A stretch of 39,491 nucleotides of DNA from a virus. A program made the translations under genes and the position numbers. The stretch covers positions 1 to 39,491 of the IMG/VR virus record IMGVR_UViG_3300006919_000018. The stretch is one strand, 5' to 3'. Below, one piece after another: positions 23,804 through 30,343 of the stretch (the stretch's first letter is position 1; the number at the start of each line of letters is the position of its first letter). The notes under the pieces are model-generated. The model had not been told where the DNA came from. It saw only the letters and a list, made by a program, of their open reading frames with translations, and ran no database searches.

Positions 23804-25026
23804 TCGATAAGACCTTTACTCCTCATATCTTCCAGCATCATCATGTAGTGATCGACCATTTGCGCGTCCACGAGCTGCAGTGGCAGCTGAGTTTTTATCG
23901 CATATGTGGCGTTTGCCGGTGATAGCGCGCCGACAGCGCCCTTTGTGTCTACATAGCCAGGGCTAAAATATTTTCTAAACGCATCACGCATCAGATCTTC
24001 TTGACGCATCGGCGCAAGTAAACCGCCAACATATTCTCCGCGCATCTGGCTGCCATACGTGCTGTGCGGCACCTTTGGTGAGTCAACAAACGGCCTATCA
24101 AGATCAAGTCTTGATATACCAAGGCCGCCATAACCTGACGGCATAGCGCGCTGCGTGGGATCAGTAACTGCGTAACGCGCAGCAGCCACAATGTCTGGCG
24201 GCAAATTTAGATCTTTTCTCACGTTGTCTTTATCAAGCGTGCGCAAAAATATTTTACGCTGTTTTGTCTTAGCATTCAAAAACCACTGATCCAAGTCCGG
24301 CGACATCATGCCGGGCCAGTCTTTCATGTCGGGATTTTGACGCAGAAAATCGTCAAACTTTTTGGCAGATCCTTTTGTCATAAACTGCTGCGCAAGATCT
24401 GCAGCAACTCGCGGCGTAAACGACGCAAAGTCCAATGCATCTGGCGCCATCGAAATCGTCACGCCATACACAGAAGGGTCTTCACCATTTTTTCTCGCAA
24501 GTTCCCTAGCGTCTTGAGCCGCCTTAATCAAACTCTTGGTAATACTCGGCGCAGACGCCCACACGGCATCATCTGTTTGATTTGCCAAGGCGCGCATAAA
24601 GTCTACGCCGCCCTCAAGTTCATACGCTCTCTGCAGATCAATGTCGCCGACGCGAGCAAGCAGCCCGCCAGCCGCGCTGCGGTCGCCGTAAAGCGGCAAA
24701 ATAAACCCGCCCTCAAGATCTTCCATAGTAATAACGCGGCGAGGCAGGTTTGGCGTGTTGGTCTGCCGAACAGTCGGGGTGTATGCTTCAATAGGTCTGG
24801 TCAGCTTTGTTCCGCTGTAGCCCATCGGGTCCAGTTTTTCTTTCTGCACCCGAGTGGGTGGCAGGCCAGGAACGGTAATTGTCGTGCCAGGCTTTGGGAT
24901 CTTGGCTGCCGGGCTTGCAGCTTTCTCTACAGCCTTACGAGCTGCGGAAACCTCTTTAGATGTCGCCTTGCTGGGTAGTGCATCAACGATCAGATCAATG
25001 ATGCTTTTGATTTCACGCCCGGCCAC
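23800..25026 (-). CDS. Polyvalent-domain protein in the late operon
   Basis: 408 aa from a GTG start four bases after the preceding stop. After a Lys/Ala/Pro-rich first 70 residues there is FILPLYGDRSAAGGLLARVGDIDLQ, a GGVDFMRAL motif, WASAPSITKSLIKAA, and VYGVTISMAPDALDFASFT. I associate this sequence of motifs with the domains of large polyvalent phage proteins. Those are injected with phage DNA or found in virions, and no clear enzyme activity is known. The C-terminus has DIVAAARYAVTDPTQR. It lies back to back with the ADP-ribosyltransferase-like protein, and the two may form one ejected set. Confidence 0.55.
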   Translation of the reverse strand: MAGREIKSIIDLIVDALPSKATSKEVSAARKAVEKAASPAAKIPKPGTTITVPGLPPTRVQKEKLDPMGYSGTKLTRPIEAYTPTVRQTNTPNLPRRVITMEDLEGGFILPLYGDRSAAGGLLARVGDIDLQRAYELEGGVDFMRALANQTDDAVWASAPSITKSLIKAAQDARELARKNGEDPSVYGVTISMAPDALDFASFTPRVAADLAQQFMTKGSAKKFDDFLRQNPDMKDWPGMMSPDLDQWFLNAKTKQRKIFLRTLDKDNVRKDLNLPPDIVAAARYAVTDPTQRAMPSGYGGLGISRLDLDRPFVDSPKVPHSTYGSQMRGEYVGGLLAPMRQEDLMRDAFRKYFSPGYVDTKGAVGALSPANATYAIKTQLPLQLVDAQMVDHYMMMLEDMRSKGLID

Positions 25027-25029
25027 AGA

Positions 25030-26451
25030 TCAATACCCCATAGCCTGATTATACATTGAAACCTGAGTGGCGCGGTCAGCAGCCATAAACATCTGACGCT
25101 TTTCTGGCGGTAGGGATTGCCCGTATTCCATCAGCGCAACATCAGTAACAAAACGTGGGCCTGGCCCGCCGCCAAACATTTGATCCCGCTCAGCGTTTCG
25201 AGCAATGGTTGCGTCAGTGCGGGCAAAGAAATCATCAATGTCAGCCTGCGAGTAACCACGGGAAAGCATTGTCTGCGCGCGATCTTCACGGCTTGCAAAC
25301 GGCTGAGTAAAGCCCATCGCAAGATCCATGCCCAACCTGCCTAGCAAACCGCGCTCTGAATATGGCGTTACAGTTTGCGCGGCAGCAGGCTGAGCGGCTG
25401 GCTGCGTCATAGCTTGCGCGACAGTTGCGGGCGACATGGCAGGCTGGGCTGCTGGCGCCGGTATATCTACAGACATCGGACCTTGCGACGCTGGCGCAGC
25501 CGATGGAATAGACCCTAGCAAACCTGACGGAACCCCAAAGTCAAAAGCGTCTGCAACGCTTGGGGCTGTTGTTACGTAGCCACCGCGTCCTGTGGGCGTG
25601 CTGATGCTACGGCCAGCGGCAAGGTCAGCAGCCGTGACGGCCCCAGGCATCTGGCCAACACCAAGATCACCATAGTCATTGCGACCAGACCTTGTGTTTA
25701 ACCCAATAGTCATTTGGGCGCCGGTATTTGGGTTTGTCATGGAGACAGGCGCGCTTAATGCCGAAACAATCCCAGACGCTTCCGCAGGACTAATGCTGCC
25801 AGCAGCATTGGTTGACACGCTTCCACTAGCGCCGGGGATGCCAGTTGTAGACATATTCCCAGAAGCCAAGTCAGCAGAACTTACCGTGCCACCCAACAAG
25901 CCAGGGCCAAAATTGCCACCTTGGACGCCGCCACGGTTTAAAGCAGCATCAACGTCAACCTGTGTGCCAATCGCTTTTGATTGCATTTGGCCCAAGGCTG
26001 ATTGAGCAATTTGACCAACCTGTTCAGCGGGAACGCCGGTCTCTTGTGAGATTTGATTGATACCATGCGGGGTGATTGAGCCAAAAGCGTTAATCGTGGC
26101 ATTTACAGCTTGATGGGCAGCCACAACATTACCGACACCCATTTCAGACTGAGATTTTTGGAACATCCCACGGGCAGCGTTATTTGCAAGCATATTGGCC
26201 AAAGCGATGCTACGCCCGCGATCAGCAAGAGCCTGAACGCTGGCAAACGTAGCATTTGCGTTTGGTGTCCCCATGGGGCCATACCGACCAGCCTGCGCAG
26301 GGTCATCGCCACCGCCGCCAAAGCTGGGACCAAAGCCACCAAACGTGCCGCCAACGGCGCTTGGGCTTACATTGCCGGTCCCTACCTGACCGCCAAACGC
26401 TTCACTAGCGCTAAGTCCGTAACCGCCTTCGGCTGCTGCATTTTCTGGCAT
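25030..26451 (-). CDS. Gly/Ala/Pro-rich protein downstream of terminase
   Basis: 473 aa from ATG 26451, which shares its A with the terminase stop (TAATG). Residues 1-75 are Gly-rich, and 100-320 are Ala/Ser/Gly-rich with HGINQISQETGVPAEQVGQIA. A Pro/Ala/Gln-rich linker follows. The last 110 residues are charged (RGYSQADIDDFFARTDATIARNAERD, PPEKRQMFMAADRATQ). No signal peptide, membrane segment or enzyme motif is visible. The composition suits a flexible virion-internal protein. It links terminase to the two polyvalent genes, so it may be co-packaged with them. Confidence 0.7.
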   Translation of the reverse strand: MPENAAAEGGYGLSASEAFGGQVGTGNVSPSAVGGTFGGFGPSFGGGGDDPAQAGRYGPMGTPNANATFASVQALADRGRSIALANMLANNAARGMFQKSQSEMGVGNVVAAHQAVNATINAFGSITPHGINQISQETGVPAEQVGQIAQSALGQMQSKAIGTQVDVDAALNRGGVQGGNFGPGLLGGTVSSADLASGNMSTTGIPGASGSVSTNAAGSISPAEASGIVSALSAPVSMTNPNTGAQMTIGLNTRSGRNDYGDLGVGQMPGAVTAADLAAGRSISTPTGRGGYVTTAPSVADAFDFGVPSGLLGSIPSAAPASQGPMSVDIPAPAAQPAMSPATVAQAMTQPAAQPAAAQTVTPYSERGLLGRLGMDLAMGFTQPFASREDRAQTMLSRGYSQADIDDFFARTDATIARNAERDQMFGGGPGPRFVTDVALMEYGQSLPPEKRQMFMAADRATQVSMYNQAMGY

Positions 26452-27857
26452 TAGGCCACGCCCTTCAAATTCCTGCGCAGGGGCTGGCCCCACGATGTTG
26501 ATCCTACGCCCAACGCGGTGGCAGCATCGCTCGCCATCGTCAGGCAGACAGCATCAGCCAAGTCAGGTGAACCCAAGCCACGCCGCCGCATCTCATCCTT
26601 GCTCTCAGCCTTCATCTTGCCGGAGCTGCCGAAACTATACCTGATTGACGTTAATTCCGCAATGAGTTGGTCGTCGTGGGGTATCTTACTACCTCTCTCC
26701 TCCAACCAACCACGCAATTTGAAAATCAACTCAGTCCGCAAATTCTGATACGTCTTGCCCATGCTAGGCGCCTCGGACACGTTCACGCCACGCACCGGCA
26801 AGCCCAATTCACGCAAACGGTCAACGACACCTGCACCAAGGCCGATGCTGTCAACAAGTATCTCCGAAGGCCGCAAGCTAAACGGCAGGCCGTCATACTC
26901 CGCTTTCACCCGGCCCACAGTCTGCATCAAATCCAAACCCTGCCAGCGCTCGATCTCAGTCACGACAGGCCCGGTGCGCTTAGCCAACGCCGTCTTGTCC
27001 GTCCCGAAACGTGCTACGTCTAACCCCCATATAGGCTTCGTATCCTTCGGCGTCTCAATGTCACGATCCCGAGCAGCCTCGGCCAAATGGATCGGAATAA
27101 TCGTGTCATCATCAGCAAGAGGAAACTCGCCAAGCACGCGAATGCGAAAAGCGTTGCTTTCCTCGCCATACCGCAGCTTAATTTCTTCGACAAACTCATC
27201 CGACACCAGCGGGCTATCAAGGCACGACCAACGCCGCACCCACCATGCATGCGCCATGCGGTTCTGGCTTTCAAAGAACGTGCCGCTAGAACGTGTCGGG
27301 TTGCCCAGCAAAAGCGTCGTTGCCGAATGCCCGGACATCGAGCCTGCCGCCGCTTCAAACACCGGCTCAGGCACACCGCTGGCCTCGTCAACAACAAGCA
27401 ACACATGCTCGCTGTGAACACCGGCCAATGCTTCTGGGGTTTCCGCTCGGCTGGTCCTGGCCGAAATAAACGCTTCACTTGGGGCGGCAACCAATTCAAC
27501 ACGATCCGACTTGACGTTCAGCAAAGGCTGCAAAGCCTTCGGCATCTCCGTGATCCATTTCTTCAGCTCAGCAAACAACGCGTCAAATAACTGACCAGTG
27601 GTGGGTGCCGTCACGACAACCTTGTTCGGAAACCGAAACATCACAAACCACAGCATCGCCCAGCTTGCAAAAGTTGACTTGCCAGTGCCGTGGCCGGAAC
27701 GGATCGACATCTTACGCTCGCCGCTGGCAAGGGCGTTCAAAGCCTCCTCCTGATACGGCGTCGGCGTCCCGCCAAGAACCTCTTTGACGAACTTTACTGG
27801 GTCGCCGCGATATTCATTGACGAAGTCAAGTAACGGGTTGTCCTGCTGTTCACTCAT
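26451..27857 (-). CDS. terL: Terminase large subunit
   Basis: 468 aa from ATG 27857, which overlaps the TerS stop (ATGAGTGA); a start ten codons upstream is less likely. The ATPase domain has Walker A SGHGTGKS at 54-61 and Walker B VLLVVDEAS at 152-160 with catalytic Glu158. The RNase H-like nuclease has Asp280 (GLDVARFG), Asp336 (ILVDSIG) and Asp432 or 435 (SPDLADAV). The enzyme drives DNA into the procapsid through the portal and cuts the concatemer. The gene sits directly after TerS, as usual. Confidence 0.95.
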   Translation of the reverse strand: MSEQQDNPLLDFVNEYRGDPVKFVKEVLGGTPTPYQEEALNALASGERKMSIRSGHGTGKSTFASWAMLWFVMFRFPNKVVVTAPTTGQLFDALFAELKKWITEMPKALQPLLNVKSDRVELVAAPSEAFISARTSRAETPEALAGVHSEHVLLVVDEASGVPEPVFEAAAGSMSGHSATTLLLGNPTRSSGTFFESQNRMAHAWWVRRWSCLDSPLVSDEFVEEIKLRYGEESNAFRIRVLGEFPLADDDTIIPIHLAEAARDRDIETPKDTKPIWGLDVARFGTDKTALAKRTGPVVTEIERWQGLDLMQTVGRVKAEYDGLPFSLRPSEILVDSIGLGAGVVDRLRELGLPVRGVNVSEAPSMGKTYQNLRTELIFKLRGWLEERGSKIPHDDQLIAELTSIRYSFGSSGKMKAESKDEMRRRGLGSPDLADAVCLTMASDAATALGVGSTSWGQPLRRNLKGVA

Positions 27858-28344
27858 CGTCGGCTGCCTCGGCTGGCGTGATGTCAATCACGTTGGATCT
27901 GGTCTTGCGTAGCGCGTCCAAGTGCAGGTCGCCCAGGTTGATGTTGATGTTAGTGTCAGGCTTTCCGTAACGCCCAGGGTTGGCAGTGGCTGCCCACCAT
28001 TTCCGGCTGCTCGTCTGCTCGCGCAGAACGGCGATCCGCTCGTTTTTGACGTCCTCGCCACGATCAAGCCTGGCTGCCAAGTCATCTGCCAGCTTGATTG
28101 TCTGCTCCGCCAAGGCGTCTGCAGCTTCCAGGCGGGCTTTCTCTAGGGCCTCCTTGATCTCGGGGATGTTGTTAAGGTGCCGGCTGATGTGGCTGCGCGA
28201 ATAGCCGACCTCATCCGCAAGGTCGACCAACGTCTTGCCGCTGGCGACGTAGTCATAGACGAAATCTGCCATGGACATCTTGGCAGCCTCGGCGGCGACC
28301 TCGATCTTCTTTAACATCTCTCTGCGTTGTGGGCGTCCTGCCAT
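27850..28344 (-). CDS. terS: Terminase small subunit
   Basis: 164 aa with AAGGAG six bases before ATG 28344. Residues 35-60 form a helix-turn-helix (TLVDLADEVGYSRSHISRHL). Long Ala/Glu/Lys helices (65-115) for ring oligomerisation follow, then a segment with TSSRKWWAATANPGRYG common in TerS proteins of this kind. The subunit recognises the packaging site and loads TerL. The 464-base noncoding stretch just upstream is the natural place for its target. Confidence 0.88.
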   Translation of the reverse strand: MAGRPQRREMLKKIEVAAEAAKMSMADFVYDYVASGKTLVDLADEVGYSRSHISRHLNNIPEIKEALEKARLEAADALAEQTIKLADDLAARLDRGEDVKNERIAVLREQTSSRKWWAATANPGRYGKPDTNININLGDLHLDALRKTRSNVIDITPAEAADDE

Positions 28345-28516
28345 GTTTGGCTCCTTGGTTGTGGTGGCAGATTAGGCAGTAAAAAAAGGTTTGGCAAAAT
28401 TTTTTCAAAAATTTTTCTCGGACTGCGTCAAAGGGTGTCTTGGGCCAGCGCCCCCGCCGCCGCGCCGGGGTGGGGGGGGGTTTGCCGGATCTGCCAGGCC
28501 TGTCGCGTCTTTTGCG

Positions 28517-28532
28517 CATAATCTGCATTATG
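28517..28532. promoter_or_regulatory. Palindrome overlapping the terminase promoter
   Basis: CATAAT-CTGC-ATTATG forms perfect 6-base arms around four bases. It overlaps the -10 box and probable start of the leftward promoter, as an operator would. Confidence 0.5.
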
Positions 28533-28558
28533 TTAAATGTCCTATTCAATGTTATCAA
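28530..28558 (-). promoter_or_regulatory. Candidate sigma70-type late promoter upstream of terS
   Basis: On the leftward strand TTGATA (28558-28553, five of six consensus) is followed after exactly 17 bases by TAACAT (28535-28530, four of six). Transcription would start near 28523, giving a leader of about 180 bases before terS. It is the best-matching promoter seen in the leftward unit after the 29009 terminator. Confidence 0.6.
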
Positions 28559-28808
28559 TGACTTAGCTGTTTGAGGCGTATTATGTTAAGCATAAGCACA
28601 AGATGTTGTGCCTGCCGCGTCTGCCACGGCGCCCAGATAGTTGACAAATGCAACCATTTTTGGCACGCGCGCGTCCGCGCGGGCAGGTGCGAGCGACGGC
28701 GTGTGCCGGAGCGTGGTCTGAGAGCCACAGAAAGGCATCCTACAGCGGCGTTAAAGGTTTTCTGGTCGTTGGGTAGCCAAGCAAGCCAGAGCCGCTCTAT
28801 GCGGCCTC

Positions 28809-28994
28809 TCAGTGGATCTGACGGTAGTCGCCATGTTCCTCGATGAGCATGCGCAGCGCGATGCCGATAATGACGATCAATTGGCCGACATCGTGGCCTT
28901 CCTCGACAGCCTCGGCAACCAGATCAAGCAGGTCAGCAACACCCTCCTCGATCTCGTCTGCGTCGTATTGCTGTGGATCAATGACGATGTCCAT
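28809..28994 (-). CDS. Small acidic helical protein, function unknown
   Basis: 61 aa with GGAGG five bases before ATG 28994. The protein is very acidic in its first half (DADEIEEGVADLLDLVAEAVEEG) and has a hydrophobic helix (VGQLIVIIGIALRMLIEEHG) that is not clearly a membrane segment. It is the last gene before the noncoding region and lies immediately after an intrinsic terminator, so its expression probably depends on readthrough. Confidence 0.7.
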   Translation of the reverse strand: MDIVIDPQQYDADEIEEGVADLLDLVAEAVEEGHDVGQLIVIIGIALRMLIEEHGDYRQIH

Positions 28995-29008
28995 GCTGCC
29001 CTCCGGCT

Positions 29009-29038
29009 AAAAGAAGACCCTGCACGCATTGTGCAGGG
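29009..29038 (-). terminator. Intrinsic terminator ending the early/middle leftward genes
   Basis: On the leftward transcript an 8-bp perfect stem CCCTGCAC/GTGCAGGG with loop AATGC is followed by TCTTCTTTT. It lies 15 bases before the start codon of the 61-aa gene and a few bases before its ribosome site. The rightward strand lacks a T tract, so it acts leftward. Confidence 0.85.
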
Positions 29039-29056
29039 CCAGTTGTCAGGAGGCAA

Positions 29057-29091
29057 GCATCACGCCAGGGAGGAGAGAAAAAACGTGATGC
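29057..29091. repeat. 8-bp inverted repeat next to the terminator
   Basis: GCATCACG (29057-29064) and CGTGATGC (29084-29091) flank 19 bases that include a run of six A (T on the leftward strand). It might form an alternative RNA structure upstream of the terminator or a protein-binding dyad. Confidence 0.5.
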
Positions 29092-29104
29092 CAGTGCAGA
29101 CACG

Positions 29105-29395
29105 CTACTCGATGTCGATGCCTCTTGCAAGTTCTGCTGCAAGGGCGCAGTAGGCCGCCGCGTCTGTGTATGTATCCAGCGTCGGTCGGCTATCCTTGCC
29201 CACCAAGCGTGCAATCTTCAGCCAGGCCATTGCAAGCGCCACTTGCTCGGCAGTCACATGCTGATCGAAGATAACCGACCAGCCGTCCGCAATGCGGTTG
29301 AAGTTCTCTTCCGGCGTGCCGTAGTTCTGGCTGCGCTCTCCGTCGTCAGCGATCAACTCAATCGCCTGTTCCAGTATTTCAATCCTATTCACCAT
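29105..29395 (-). CDS. DUF6378 domain protein
   Basis: 96 aa from ATG 29395; the longer open frame upstream is antisense-like and unlikely. The sequence NRIEILEQAIELI, ERSQNYGTPEENFNRIADGWS, TAEQVALAMAWLKIARL and the final DAAAYCALAAELA is the standard DUF6378 pattern. That family is frequent in phage early regions and has been compared with all-alpha NTP pyrophosphatases, but no activity is established to my knowledge. It overlaps the upstream gene by seven bases. It would be the last gene read before the terminator at 29009. Confidence 0.85.
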   Translation of the reverse strand: MVNRIEILEQAIELIADDGERSQNYGTPEENFNRIADGWSVIFDQHVTAEQVALAMAWLKIARLVGKDSRPTLDTYTDAAAYCALAAELARGIDIE

Positions 29396-29973
29396 GGGAT
29401 CTCGTCCTCTATGCTGTCGTTGACCTTGTGGCCGATGATCTCGGCCTTCTCGAAATGCTTTCTGACCTCTTCGGTCATGATGCCGATCGCGTGCTTGCCG
29501 TAGAAGTCCAACGCCACAGCAACCTCGCGCAGCGTCACCAGCTTCAGCTCTGGCCGCTTGTCCTTGATCTCTTGCCAGGACCGCCCGTCTTTCATAACGC
29601 CATAAACCTCCCCATCCACCTCGACCTCCCATAGATCCATGGGCGCACGGGAACGCCCTGCCTCTTCGGCGGCCTTGTCCATCGCCTTCAGCCCTCGGAT
29701 GCACACCTCTGCCCTGGCAGCCACGACTGCCGGGTCTTCCGTCATAATCGCGTCGTTCAGCTTCGCCATGGCCGACCCATACTTCTGGGCCATCTCGACG
29801 CTCACCAGCTCGGGCAGCACGTCAATGCCCCACTTCCGATCCATCTCAATCGCCAGCCTGTCGAGCGGTGCGAGTGCAAAGTCGCACATGATCTGATTTT
29901 GCGTCTGCCCGGAATGCAGCAACCGGTCCGACTTCTTCTGCCGCTTTGGCCGCCCTACCACTTGCTTAGCCAT
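29389..29973 (-). CDS. Early-region hypothetical protein
   Basis: 194 aa from ATG 29973, which has AGGAGGT eight bases before it; an extension to 30126 would cross the previous gene out of frame and is rejected. It begins with a basic segment (VGRPKRQKKSDRLLHSGQTQNQ). Helical DVLPELVSVEMAQKYGSAMAKLNDAIM follows, then a beta part VDGEVYGVMKDGRSWQEIK, and an acidic end. No family recognised. The neighbours (AP2-like protein, DUF6378) suggest a nucleic-acid-related role, but this is a guess. Confidence 0.7.
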   Translation of the reverse strand: MAKQVVGRPKRQKKSDRLLHSGQTQNQIMCDFALAPLDRLAIEMDRKWGIDVLPELVSVEMAQKYGSAMAKLNDAIMTEDPAVVAARAEVCIRGLKAMDKAAEEAGRSRAPMDLWEVEVDGEVYGVMKDGRSWQEIKDKRPELKLVTLREVAVALDFYGKHAIGIMTEEVRKHFEKAEIIGHKVNDSIEDEIPW

Positions 29974-30173
29974 TTCTTCACCTCCTCCGCAAAGTTGTCT
30001 CGCTGCCACTGCTCGCGCTTGGCCGCCTTCTCGTGAGCATCCTCGGCCTCGGCCTTGGTCTTGTATGCGCCGACGCAATACACGCCGCCCTGACGGTTTG
30101 GGCGGAACACACACCACCGCTGCCACTCGGGATCGAAGACGACACCTTTTCGATCTTCATATTTTATCTTCAT
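29955..30173 (-). CDS. AP2-like small DNA-binding protein
   Basis: 72 aa with GGAG seven bases before ATG 30173. The pattern GVVFDPEWQRWCVFRPNRQGGVYCVG, then YKTKAEAEDAHEKAAK, resembles an AP2/integrase-type DNA-binding fold: three strands with Trp and Arg, then an Ala-rich helix. Basic residues lie on the strands. It is the first gene after the iteron-like repeats, so it could bind them. The fold is inferred from pattern only. Confidence 0.6.
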   Translation of the reverse strand: MKIKYEDRKGVVFDPEWQRWCVFRPNRQGGVYCVGAYKTKAEAEDAHEKAAKREQWQRDNFAEEVKKWLSKW

Positions 30174-30198
30174 CTCATCTCTCCAATTTTCGGGATCT

Positions 30199-30339
30199 GT
30201 AGGATGTAGGAAAGTCCTATAGACATTTCCTACATTTCCTACACTTTGGTCCGTCCGTAGGATTTAGCGTAGGATTTGTAGGATTTGTAGGATTTAGAAG
30301 CTGTAACCCATTGTTTTCGTTACATCTGCTATTTCCTAC
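30199..30339. repeat. Iteron-like GTAGGA repeat array
   Basis: Nine copies of the hexamer GTAGGA occur. Six are in the forward sense (30199, 30206, 30257, 30269, 30278, 30287) and three reversed as TCCTAC (30228, 30237, 30334). Three of the forward copies lie 9 bases apart as GTAGGATTT. The array is in the only gap of the replication module, after the primase-helicase gene. It is a candidate origin or regulator-binding array. Confidence 0.8.
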
Positions 30340-30343
30340 ACTT

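Larger units (their letters stand above)
28345..28808. other. 464-base noncoding control region upstream of terminase
   Basis: No convincing gene was found on either strand. It contains a candidate leftward promoter, a CATAAT/ATTATG palindrome, and two copies of ATTATGTTAA (28527-28536, 28580-28589). It also has A/T tracts at 28380-28423, a C5 and G4-T-G9 GC block at 28451-28480, alternating CGCGCG near 28670, and a hairpin AGAGCCGC/GCGGCCTCT near 28787-28809. Such a structured gap beside TerS is a candidate pac/cos or late-control site. Confidence 0.65.

Noticed and set aside
28580-28611. Second leftward promoter at the other ATTATGTTAA copy
   Set aside because: No -35-like hexamer lies at a suitable distance.
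28253-28846. Short open frames on both strands in the noncoding gap before terS
   Set aside because: They lack ribosome sites, have erratic composition and overlap the promoter, G-run and palindromes.
29396-29704. Upstream extension of the DUF6378 gene
   Set aside because: The extension is Arg/Gly-rich antisense-like sequence inside the neighbouring gene; the family starts at the internal Met.
30199-30339. CRISPR array
   Set aside because: Repeat units are 6-9 bases in both orientations with no spacers; iterons fit better.
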